A stretch of DNA of 6,020 nucleotides, taken from positions 1-6,020 of the forward strand of contig CAJANQ010000367.1 in assembly GCA_903941145.1 (NCBI GenBank), read 5' to 3'. This document shows positions 1-5,168 of the stretch, in pieces. The position numbers and the translations under genes are program-made. Numbering within the stretch: the first letter of the stretch is position 1; the number at the start of each line of letters is the position of its first letter. The notes beneath the pieces are model-generated. The model saw only the letters and a program-made list of their open reading frames with translations, did not search any database and had not been told where the DNA came from. Source of the stretch: an uncultured Actinomycetes bacterium (GTDB lineage: Bacteria > Actinomycetota > Acidimicrobiia > Acidimicrobiales > Microtrichaceae).

Positions 1-458
1 AGCTGGCCGGTCTGCAACCGCATGCCCGCGTCGTCAGCACCCGCGGTCCCCGCACCGTGGAAGAAGTACATATCGAGCGCAGTGGTCACGCCCGCCAGCA
101 GGCTCTCCACCGCGGCGGCACGCGTCGCCAGCCGGACCCGGTCGACCGAGAGCACCCGCTCCTCGGCCGGCATGACCACCCCAAGGAAGTCCTGCAGGTC
201 ACGGTCGTCCGCGTAGCCCCGGAACATCGTCATCCCAAAGTGCGTGTGGGCGTTCACCAGTCCCGGCAGGAGCGCGTGGCCGGGAAGGTGCACGACCTCG
301 GCGCCAGGGTGTGCAGCCAGCACCTCGTCGGCCGGGCCGACCCCAGTGATCGCTCCGTCGAGGAAGGCCACGGCGCCGTCCACGAGCACACGGTCCTGTG
401 CGTCCACCGTGAGGACCCAGCCGGCCCGCACCACTGTCGTCGTCCCTGCTGCTGGCAT
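1..458 (-). CDS. Amidohydrolase family protein, TrzA/AtzA/SAH-deaminase-like (N-terminal part, cut by window edge)
   Basis: The reading frame stays open from an ATG at 458 to the left edge, giving the first 152 residues of a protein that is normally about 430-480 residues. Residues 8-60 form the small N-terminal beta-sandwich typical of the family (TVVRAGWVLTVDAQDRVLVDG). It leads into PGLVNAHTHFGMTMFRGYADD at about 65-85. His71 and His73 form the HxH metal-binding pair, and the MTxFRGYADD stretch is typical of the chlorohydrolase/SAH-deaminase/cytosine-deaminase branch. LLAGVTTALDM (120-130) matches the next barrel strand. The family hydrolyses or deaminates rings and amidines using Zn or Fe in the cytoplasm. 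The later metal ligands and substrate-determining residues lie outside the window, so the substrate is unknown. No clear Shine-Dalgarno precedes the ATG. It is divergent from the LLM oxidoreductase, which starts 17 bp away. The family call is firm; the subfamily is tentative. Confidence 0.9.
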   Translation of the reverse strand, partial: MPAAGTTTVVRAGWVLTVDAQDRVLVDGAVAFLDGAITGVGPADEVLAAHPGAEVVHLPGHALLPGLVNAHTHFGMTMFRGYADDRDLQDFLGVVMPAEERVLSVDRVRLATRAAAVESLLAGVTTALDMYFFHGAGTAGADDAGMRLQTGQ

Positions 459-475
459 TGGGACAGGATGGCACG
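459..475. promoter_or_regulatory. 17-bp divergent spacer with possible bidirectional -10 box
   Basis: Only 17 bp separate the amidohydrolase ATG (458, minus) from the LLM oxidoreductase GTG (476, plus). The 7-mer CAGGATG (464-470) has CANNNTG symmetry. On the plus strand it reads CAGGAT then 6 nt to GTG; on the minus strand it reads CATCCT then 6 nt to ATG. Both resemble a degenerate TANNNT -10 at leaderless spacing, with C in place of the first T. A competing reading is that AGGA (465-468), 7 nt before the GTG, is a Shine-Dalgarno. Any -35 sequences would lie inside the opposite coding regions. Confidence 0.35.
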
Positions 476-1588
476 GTGACCTCTGCACCTTCCGACTCCG
501 CCGACCAGGACCTCGCGTTCCCCGAGCTCGGCGTCTACACGCTCCCCGGCCGCGTGTCGGACCCGCGGCCGGCGCTCGACGACGCCCGTGACGCCGAGGC
601 GGCCGGGCTCGGCTCGCTCTGGATCTCGGAGCGGCCCGACGTGAAGGAGGCCGCCACGCTGTCCGGCGCGGTGGGCGCCGTCACCAGCCGCACCGCCGTA
701 GCGGTCGGCGTGACCAACCCGCAGACCCGCCACCTGATGGTCACCGCCTCGTACGCCTCGACGATGGCCGAGCTGACCGGCGGCCGGTTCATGCTCGGGT
801 TCGGGCGCGGCATCAACCTCCGCTGGGACGTCTGGGGCGTCCCGCACGTGACGTCGGCGATGCTGGCGGACACGGTCGGCCTCCTACGGACGCTGTGGCG
901 CGGCGAGCCCGTGCTCGGCCACGACGGCCCCGCAGGAAAGTTCGACTACCTCTCGCTCGACCACACCGTGTCGCACCCGGTGCCGGTCGGCCTTGCAGCC
1001 CTCGGCCCGAACACCCAGGAGCTCGCCGGGGAGCACTTCGACGTCGTGCTCCTGCACTCGCACTGGACCGACCAGGCGGTCGCCGACTGTGTGGCCCGGG
1101 TGCGGACCTCGGCCGAGCGCGCCGGCCGGGACCCCGACGCCGTCCAGGTGTGGTCGTGCCTGGTGGCGGCATGCGAGCTGCCCGAGGAGCTCGAGCTGGT
1201 CCACGTGGTCCGGCGAATGACGACCTACATGCAGATCCCGGGCTACGGCGAGCTGATCGTGGACGCCAACGGGTGGGACCCCTCGGTGCTGGACCGGGTG
1301 CGGGCCCACCCCCTGCTCCAGGGCCGCATCGCGGACGCGACGCAGTTCACGACCGACGAGCTGCGCGAGCTGCGGGACCTGTACCCCGAGGAGTGGCTGG
1401 CCTCGTCCAACGCGGTGGGGTCCGCCGAGCACTGCGCCCGACGGGTGCGGGACCAGTTCGACGCCGGCGCTGCGGGAGTGGTGCTGCACGCCTCGAGCCC
1501 CCGTGAGCTCGCGCCGCTGCTGTCGGCCTACGAGCCGCTCCGGCCCGCAGGCCTGGAAGGGCGCTCGCCGGTGCCCGGCGTCAGCTGA
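476..1588 (+). CDS. LLM class (luciferase-like) oxidoreductase, probably F420-dependent (TIGR03857-like)
   Basis: This is a 370-residue protein with a bacterial-luciferase-like TIM barrel, expected in the cytoplasm. The family uses flavin or coenzyme F420 for hydride transfer to small organic substrates; the substrate here is unknown. Visible landmarks are FPELGVYTLPGR at about 15-26, GLGSLWISERPDVKEAATL at 44-62, LTGGRFMLGFGRGI at 100-113, the GHDGPAG loop at 148-154, AGRDPDAVQVWSC at 216-228 and PEEWLAS plus a QFDAGAAGVVLHA strand near the C-terminus. These match my memory of the mycobacterial TIGR03857 family in order and length. F420 rather than FMN is inferred from family and lineage. 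I chose the GTG at 476 because AGGA lies 7 nt upstream and homology begins around residue 14. An in-frame TTG at 458 would add six residues with no ribosome site. The stop overlaps the convergent anti-sigma stop. Confidence 0.9.
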   Translation: MTSAPSDSADQDLAFPELGVYTLPGRVSDPRPALDDARDAEAAGLGSLWISERPDVKEAATLSGAVGAVTSRTAVAVGVTNPQTRHLMVTASYASTMAELTGGRFMLGFGRGINLRWDVWGVPHVTSAMLADTVGLLRTLWRGEPVLGHDGPAGKFDYLSLDHTVSHPVPVGLAALGPNTQELAGEHFDVVLLHSHWTDQAVADCVARVRTSAERAGRDPDAVQVWSCLVAACELPEELELVHVVRRMTTYMQIPGYGELIVDANGWDPSVLDRVRAHPLLQGRIADATQFTTDELRELRDLYPEEWLASSNAVGSAEHCARRVRDQFDAGAAGVVLHASSPRELAPLLSAYEPLRPAGLEGRSPVPGVS

Positions 1589-1589
1589 C
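1580..1589. repeat. 10-bp perfect palindrome encoding both convergent stop codons
   Basis: GTCAGCTGAC is its own reverse complement. Read on either strand it gives codons GTC AGC TGA, so both the LLM oxidoreductase (ending PGVS) and the anti-sigma factor (ending EPVS) finish Val-Ser-stop from the same bases. The two coding regions overlap by 8 bp (1581-1588). There is no room for a separate intergenic terminator. Confidence 0.85.
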
Positions 1590-1874
1590 CGGTTCGTCGC
1601 CGGTGCAGATCCGGCGGCCGAACTCGGCCAGACGGGCCGAGACGTCGTCCGGGCAGCAACACTGACGCTCGCGGAGCACGGCAGTGATGCGCTCGTAGAT
1701 CTCGAGCTCCTCGCCGCACGGCGGACACTCGCGCAGGTGCGTGGTCCACTGGACCAGCACCTCGACGTCACCGTTGCGGTCGAGCACGTCCTGCACATGA
1801 CGGAGCGCCTCGGCGCAGTCGACGTGGGCGTTGGCACACGGGTCGGCCGTGGGGTCCGGGGTGAGCTCGCTCAT
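1581..1874 (-). CDS. Zinc-binding (ZAS/RsrA-type) anti-sigma factor
   Basis: This is a 97-residue soluble cytoplasmic protein with the zinc anti-sigma signature HxxxCxxC, as H46-LRE-C50-PP-C53. Upstream is the DCAEALRHVQDVLD helix (Cys20), which aligns with the CxEIxxHLxxFLD segment of RsrA. After the motif, YERITAVLRERQCCCPDDVSARL resembles the RsrA stretch with clustered cysteines before a D-D-V turn. It carries nine cysteines (13, 20, 50, 53, 72, 73, 74, 90 and the start of the CAN segment is Cys13), an unusually high load. In the family the reduced, zinc-bound form holds the sigma factor, and oxidation to a disulfide releases it; that role is inferred here. The start ATG overlaps the sigma gene TGA (ATGA, 1871-1874). 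GGAGGT at 1881-1886 is ideally placed, so the pair is probably translationally coupled. No membrane segment is visible. Confidence 0.88.
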   Translation of the reverse strand: MSELTPDPTADPCANAHVDCAEALRHVQDVLDRNGDVEVLVQWTTHLRECPPCGEELEIYERITAVLRERQCCCPDDVSARLAEFGRRICTGDEPVS

Positions 1875-2602
1875 CCCTCGACCTCCGTGTCGTCGGCGGT
1901 GGCCGGGAGCTCGGCCGGCGCCGCCGGACCGAAGCCTGCGGGGACGAGCGCCTCGCGCAGACGGCGGCGGGCACGGTGAAGACGGCTCATGACGGTGCCG
2001 ATCGGCACGCCGAGCACGTCGGCGGCCTCCTGGTAGCTGAGCCCGTTGATGTCGACGAGCTCGACCACCTCGCGGAACCCGTCCGGCAGCTGCTCGACGG
2101 CCTGGGCGACGAAGTCCGTGAACTCGTGCTGCTCGGCCGAGACCTCGACCTCGTCGGACTCGGTGCGGGGACCGAGGTCCTCGGCCATCTCGGGGTCGCT
2201 CAGCAGCTCGGGCCGGCGACGGCGGTGCCGGTTGCGCTCGGCGTTGCGGAGGATGGTGAGCAGCCAGGCCCGCGGGTACCGGCCGTCGAAGGTGCCCAGC
2301 GAGCGGAACGCCCGCAGCAGGGTCTCCTGCACCACGTCCTCGGCGTCGGCCCGGTTGCGGGTGATCGACAGGGCTACCCGCCAGAGGACGTCGGTCTCCG
2401 GGACCACGAGCTCCTCGAACAGTCGGGCCCGCTCTGCGTCGGTGAGCTCTGGGGCCGCCGCAGCCGGCGCGTCGAGGTCCACCACGAGGTCGTCGACCAG
2501 ATCGGTCGGCGGGGCTTCGGTGAGGACGGGCACGTCGGCCGGAACCCCTGCGTCAACAGCGCCATTCCCAGAACTGGCTGTGGAGGCGGGGTCGGGGGCC
2601 AC
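1871..2602 (-). CDS. ECF RNA polymerase sigma factor (SigR/SigH-like)
   Basis: This is a 243-residue sigma-70 family protein of the ECF type, having only regions 2 and 4. Region 2 is about residues 60-130. It includes DVLWRVALSITRNRADAEDVVQETLLRAF, whose DAEDVVQET is the core-binding signature, and RAWLLTILRNAERNRHRRRR. Region 4 is about 158-218. It includes QLPDGFREVVELVDINGLSYQEAADVLGVPIGTVMSRLHRARRRLRE, the helix-turn-helix that reads the -35 element. The PIGTVMSRLHR stretch and the downstream zinc anti-sigma gene place it near the SigR/SigH (ECF12-type) thiol-stress group. The start is GTG at 2602, with an in-frame TAG 12 nt upstream. Residues 1-50 are low-complexity Ala/Pro/Asp/Val and not part of either sigma domain. 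They may be an extension or may be absent from a second isoform starting at the GTG at 2533. Divergent from the aldehyde dehydrogenase. Confidence 0.93.
   Translation of the reverse strand: MAPDPASTASSGNGAVDAGVPADVPVLTEAPPTDLVDDLVVDLDAPAAAAPELTDAERARLFEELVVPETDVLWRVALSITRNRADAEDVVQETLLRAFRSLGTFDGRYPRAWLLTILRNAERNRHRRRRPELLSDPEMAEDLGPRTESDEVEVSAEQHEFTDFVAQAVEQLPDGFREVVELVDINGLSYQEAADVLGVPIGTVMSRLHRARRRLREALVPAGFGPAAPAELPATADDTEVEG
1881..1886 (-). promoter_or_regulatory. Shine-Dalgarno of the anti-sigma gene
   Basis: On the minus strand GGAGGT stands 6 nt before the ATG at 1874, inside the last codons of the sigma gene. It fixes the anti-sigma start and supports coupled translation across the ATGA overlap. 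Confidence 0.85.
2543..2569 (-). promoter_or_regulatory. Putative SigR/SigH-type promoter inside the sigma gene
   Basis: Minus strand, GGGAAT (2569-2564), 18 nt, then GTT (2545-2543). This fits the known consensus of SigR/SigH-family sigma factors, GGAAT-N18/19-GTT. An in-frame GTG (sigma codon 24, first base 2533) follows after 9 nt, where transcription would be expected to begin, so the transcript could be leaderless. The likely role is autoregulation of the sigma/anti-sigma operon, producing a sigma factor without its first 23 residues. The match is seen; the function is inferred. Confidence 0.5.
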
Positions 2603-2608
2603 GGGGTC

Positions 2609-2614
2609 AACCTA
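2609..2614 (-). promoter_or_regulatory. Putative -10 box of the sigma gene (leaderless)
   Basis: TAGGTT on the minus strand, 6 nt before the GTG at 2602, fits a TANNNT -10 at leaderless spacing. No Shine-Dalgarno precedes this GTG, and no convincing -35 is visible. The 9-mer CGGTAGGTT recurs before the SDR gene. Confidence 0.5.
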
Positions 2615-2664
2615 CCGGCCGCGCCGCTCCCCCGCCGCCGGTGCTGTGGCGCAGGAGGGTCGGG

Positions 2665-2670
2665 TACGCT
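2665..2670 (+). promoter_or_regulatory. Possible -10 box of the aldehyde dehydrogenase gene
   Basis: TACGCT fits TANNNT and would place the transcript start around 2677-2679, giving a leader of about 40 nt that begins almost at the hairpin of 2682-2701. No recognisable -35 sits 17-18 bp upstream. The same TACGCT word occurs before the MFS gene. Confidence 0.35.
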
Positions 2671-2681
2671 CCGCCCGCATC

Positions 2682-2701
2682 GCGCCTCTGTCGAGAGGCG
2701 C
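2682..2701 (+). other. Hairpin in the 5' leader of the aldehyde dehydrogenase mRNA
   Basis: GCGCCTCT, loop GTCG, AGAGGCGC: a perfect 8-bp stem ending 7 nt before the ribosome binding site. It has no T-tract, so it is not an obvious intrinsic terminator. It could protect the 5' end of the mRNA or keep the ribosome site open. Confidence 0.6.
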
Positions 2702-2708
2702 CTGAGCC

Positions 2709-2714
2709 AGGGGA
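2709..2714 (+). promoter_or_regulatory. Ribosome binding site deciding the aldehyde dehydrogenase start
   Basis: AGGGGA lies 4 nt before the ATG at 2719. It favours this start over the 26-codon upstream extension of the open frame, which would run through the leader hairpin and has no similarity to the family. Confidence 0.7.
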
Positions 2715-2718
2715 CCAC

Positions 2719-4182
2719 ATGGCGATCTACGACAAGCTCTTCATCGGTGGCGAGTGGGTGGCGCCGGCCTCCGACCGCCGCTTCGAGGTGACCAACCCGT
2801 ACAGCCTCGAGTCGGCGGGCTCCGCCCCAGAGGCCGTCGAGGCCGACGTCGACCGTGCCGTCGCCGCCGCCCGCGCGGCGCTCGAGTCCGGCCCGTGGGC
2901 CGAGGCCACCGCCGCGGAGCGGGTCGCCCTGATGCAGGCGCTCCTCGACCAGATCAACCTGAAGTTCATGGACTTCTCGGAGCTGATCACGGCCGAGAAC
3001 GGCTGCCCGAACCTGTTCAGCCAGCTCGGTCAGGTCGGCGCCGCCACCATGGTCCTGCAGGCGTTCATCGACATCACGGCGAACTACCAGTTCGAAGAGG
3101 TCCGTGCGGGCATGCTCGGCCCGGCCATCGTGCGCCGTGAGCCCGTCGGCGTCGTCGCCGGCATCATCCCGTGGAACGTCCCGCTGTTCATCACGCTGCT
3201 GAAGTTCGCCCCTGCCCTTGCCTCGGGCTCGACCTTCGTGGTGAAGCCCGCCCCCGAGACGCCGCTCGACGCCCTGCTCCTGGCCGAGTGCGTCGAGGCC
3301 GCCGGCATCCCCGCCGGTGTCTTCAACGTGGTCCCGGCCGACCGCGAGGTCGGCGAGTACCTGGTCCGCCACGCCGGCGTCGACAAGGTCTCGTTCACGG
3401 GCTCCACCGCGGCCGGCCGCAAGATCGGCGCCATCTGCGGCGAGCAGCTCAAGCGCTGCACCCTGGAGCTGGGCGGCAAGTCCGCCGCCATCTTCTTGGA
3501 CGACGTCGACGTCGCGGCCTCGGTGGAGTCGCTGCTCCCGCTCGGCTCGCTCATGAACAACGGCCAGGCCTGTGTGGCCCAGACCCGGATCCTGGCCCCG
3601 CAGAGCCGCTACGACGAGGTCGTCGAGGCGGTGACCGCCGGAGTTGCGGCCATGACCGTGGGCGACCCGGCGTCGATGGAGACGGCCATCGGCCCGCTCA
3701 TCGCCGAGCGTCAGCGCGAGCGCGTCGAGGGGTACATCGCGGCAGGCACCGCCGAGGGCGCCCGCATCACGACCGGTGGCGGCCGTCCCGCCGACGCCGG
3801 CCCCGGCTACTTCGTGGATCCCACCGTGTTCGCCGACGTGAACAACTCCATGAAGATCGCCCAGGAGGAGATCTTCGGCCCGGTCCTGTGCGTGATCCCC
3901 TACGCCGACGACGCCGACGCCGTGCGCATCGCCAACGAGAGCGACTACGGCCTGTCCGGCTCGGTCTGGGGCGCGGACGTGGAGCGCGGCCTGAACGTGG
4001 CCCGCGGCGTGCGCACCGGCACGTACACCGTCAACGGCTTCGCCATGGAGTTCAACGCCCCGTTCGGCGGGTTCAAGAGCTCGGGCGTGGGCCGGGAGCT
4101 GGGCGTCGAGGGCCTCGAGGAGTTCCTCGAGTACAAGACGATCTGCCTGCCCGCGGGCACCGAGCCCACGCTCAAGTACTGA
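2719..4182 (+). CDS. NAD(P)-dependent aldehyde dehydrogenase
   Basis: This is a 487-residue protein, full length for the ALDH superfamily. Such enzymes oxidise aldehydes to carboxylic acids with NAD or NADP in the cytoplasm, through a thiohemiacetal on a cysteine. All key residues are present: Asn153 in the PWNVPLF motif (oxyanion hole), Lys176 in VVKPAPETP (cofactor binding), FTGSTAAGR at 227-234 (Rossmann turn), Glu250 in LELGGKSA (general base), Cys285 in NNGQACVAQTR (nucleophile), and Glu384/Phe386 in EEIFGPV (nicotinamide-ribose contact). The C-terminus has NAPFGGFKSSGVGRELG, then EEFLEYKTI, the usual oligomerisation tail. The overall pattern resembles mycobacterial AldA-like enzymes, but the substrate cannot be read from the sequence. 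It is divergent from the sigma gene and convergent with the SDR; nothing shows shared regulation with either. Confidence 0.96.
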   Translation: MAIYDKLFIGGEWVAPASDRRFEVTNPYSLESAGSAPEAVEADVDRAVAAARAALESGPWAEATAAERVALMQALLDQINLKFMDFSELITAENGCPNLFSQLGQVGAATMVLQAFIDITANYQFEEVRAGMLGPAIVRREPVGVVAGIIPWNVPLFITLLKFAPALASGSTFVVKPAPETPLDALLLAECVEAAGIPAGVFNVVPADREVGEYLVRHAGVDKVSFTGSTAAGRKIGAICGEQLKRCTLELGGKSAAIFLDDVDVAASVESLLPLGSLMNNGQACVAQTRILAPQSRYDEVVEAVTAGVAAMTVGDPASMETAIGPLIAERQRERVEGYIAAGTAEGARITTGGGRPADAGPGYFVDPTVFADVNNSMKIAQEEIFGPVLCVIPYADDADAVRIANESDYGLSGSVWGADVERGLNVARGVRTGTYTVNGFAMEFNAPFGGFKSSGVGRELGVEGLEEFLEYKTICLPAGTEPTLKY

Positions 4183-4199
4183 GCCTCAGCCCCTGAGGC
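4183..4199. terminator. Hairpin directly after the aldehyde dehydrogenase stop
   Basis: GCCTCAG, loop CCC, CTGAGGC: a perfect 7-bp stem starting at the base after the TGA. There is no T-tract. It could be a 3'-end stabiliser or part of a compound bidirectional terminator. Confidence 0.45.
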
Positions 4200-4202
4200 A
4201 CT

Positions 4203-4216
4203 GCGCCGGACGGCGC
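4203..4216. other. Short second hairpin in the convergent gap
   Basis: GCGCC, loop GGAC, GGCGC: a 5-bp all-GC stem between two stronger hairpins. It is weak on its own and could arise by chance in sequence this GC-rich. Confidence 0.3.
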
Positions 4217-4228
4217 GACTGCACTGCT

Positions 4229-4260
4229 GCGACGGTCCGGGCACCTGCCCGGGCCGTCGT
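4229..4260. terminator. Strong hairpin, probable bidirectional terminator
   Basis: The arms GACGGTCCGGGC and GCCCGGGCCGTC close an ACCT loop. The stem extends outward to about 14 pairs including two G-U pairs. It sits between the convergent aldehyde dehydrogenase and SDR stops. A T-tract is missing, as is common for actinobacterial terminators, so intrinsic termination is inferred from strength and position. Confidence 0.65.
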
Positions 4261-4274
4261 CGCGTCCCGGGCCG

Positions 4275-5117
4275 TCAGGCCGGGGTGACCCGGCCCTCGA
4301 CGGCGTCGTCGCCGAAGAACGCGCGGGCAGCCGCCTCGAAGTCGGGGCCACGGCGCAGATGGTGGCCACCGTCGACGCTGAGCGAGGTACCGGTGACCCA
4401 CGAGGACTCCGGGCCGAGCAGGTACCGCACCGCGTGGGCCACGTCGGCGACCTGGCCCGTGCGGGCCACCGCCATGTTCTCCGTGTAGGACGCCATGACC
4501 TCCGCGTCGTCCATGATCATCGACACCAGGTCGGTCTCGACGATGCCGGGGCGGACCGAGTTCACGCGCACCTCGGCCCGGCCGAGCTCGTCGGCCACCT
4601 GGCGAACGAGGGCGTCGATGGCGGCCTTGGAGATGCAGTACGGGCCCATGAAGGGGTGGGTGACCGCGGCAGCGATCGACGAGATCGCGACCATGGCGCC
4701 GCCGCCGTTGCGGGCGAGTGCGGCACCGGCGTGCTTGAACAGCAGAAACGTGCCCGTGAGGTTGGTGGCCATGACCTCGTTCCACTCCTCGAGCGGGGTG
4801 GTCACGATCGGCCCCAGGCCGCCACGGCCGGCCGATGCCACGGCCAGCCCGAGCGGGGCGACTGCCTCGGCCGCGGCGACGGCAGCGGCGACGTCGTCCT
4901 CGACCGCCGCGTCGCCCGCCACGGTCACGACCTCCGCACCGTCGACCAGGTCGACCGACAGGCTGGCGCTGCCCTCGTCGAGGCGTTCCTGGGTGCGGCC
5001 CATCAGCACTACCGCGGCGCCGTCGCGCACCAGCAGCCGCGCGCACTCGAGGCCGATACCGCTGCCGCCGCCGGTGATGACCGCCGAACGGCCGGAGAAA
5101 GGAAGCTCGTTGCTCAT
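4275..5117 (-). CDS. Short-chain dehydrogenase/reductase (SDR) family oxidoreductase
   Basis: This is a 280-residue classical SDR: a cytoplasmic Rossmann-fold enzyme that interconverts alcohols and ketones or reduces acyl-type substrates with NAD(P). Visible elements are TGGGSGIG at 15-22 (cofactor loop), the GRTQERL strand end at 40-46 with Arg41 near the cofactor-selecting position, and GDAAVEDDV at 68-76. ASAG at 94-97 stands where NNAG is usual. Next come Asn119 in MATNLTG, Ser147 in ISSIAA, Tyr160 and Lys164 in YCISK, and RPGIVETDL at 189-197. The tetrad Asn-Ser-Tyr-Lys is complete, and Ser to Tyr spacing is the standard 13. The ending SLSVDGGHHLRRGPDF resembles mycobacterial SDRs of unknown substrate. 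I chose the ATG at 5117; a longer open frame to 5210 would overlap the divergent MFS gene and adds no family sequence. Confidence 0.93.
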   Translation of the reverse strand: MSNELPFSGRSAVITGGGSGIGLECARLLVRDGAAVVLMGRTQERLDEGSASLSVDLVDGAEVVTVAGDAAVEDDVAAAVAAAEAVAPLGLAVASAGRGGLGPIVTTPLEEWNEVMATNLTGTFLLFKHAGAALARNGGGAMVAISSIAAAVTHPFMGPYCISKAAIDALVRQVADELGRAEVRVNSVRPGIVETDLVSMIMDDAEVMASYTENMAVARTGQVADVAHAVRYLLGPESSWVTGTSLSVDGGHHLRRGPDFEAAARAFFGDDAVEGRVTPA

Positions 5118-5124
5118 GGCCGGG

Positions 5125-5130
5125 AACCTA
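5125..5130 (-). promoter_or_regulatory. Putative -10 box of the SDR gene (leaderless)
   Basis: TAGGTT on the minus strand, 7 nt before the ATG at 5117, is at leaderless spacing. There is no Shine-Dalgarno in between. CGGTAGGTT is shared exactly with the sigma gene start region. Confidence 0.5.
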
Positions 5131-5162
5131 CCGCCCGGCGAACTCGGCCCGACCCACCCCGT

Positions 5163-5168
5163 TACGCT
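5163..5168 (+). promoter_or_regulatory. Putative -10 box of the MFS gene
   Basis: TACGCT lies 9 nt before the ATG at 5178, giving a leader of only 0-3 nt if initiation occurs at the usual distance. No ribosome binding site is visible before the ATG. No clear -35 is seen. Confidence 0.45.

Noticed and set aside
458..475. TTG at 458 as start of the LLM oxidoreductase
   Set aside because: It has no ribosome site and would overlap the divergent ATG. The GTG at 476 has AGGA at suitable spacing. It cannot be fully excluded.
254..847. 197-codon minus-strand frame across the amidohydrolase/LLM start region
   Set aside because: It is out of frame with the amidohydrolase, which carries the HxH motif, and opposite the LLM gene. 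It shows no recognisable domain.
884..1837. 317-codon minus-strand open frame opposite the LLM oxidoreductase and anti-sigma genes
   Set aside because: It has no family resemblance, and its composition is typical of a frame lying opposite a high-GC gene. It conflicts with two well-supported genes.
2641..2718. 26-codon upstream extension of the aldehyde dehydrogenase
   Set aside because: It runs through the leader hairpin and ribosome site, and MAIYDKLFIGGEW is a normal ALDH N-terminus.
2374..3372. 332-codon minus-strand open frame across the sigma/aldehyde dehydrogenase boundary
   Set aside because: It lies opposite the aldehyde dehydrogenase and out of frame in the sigma gene. Both real genes have complete motifs there.
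3171..4196. 341-codon plus-strand frame inside the aldehyde dehydrogenase
   Set aside because: It is extremely Arg/Gly/Pro-rich with no domain, a classic shifted-frame shadow in GC-rich sequence.
4186..5046. 286-codon minus-strand frame overlapping the SDR
   Set aside because: It is an Arg/Gly-rich shadow of the SDR, which has a full catalytic set in another frame.
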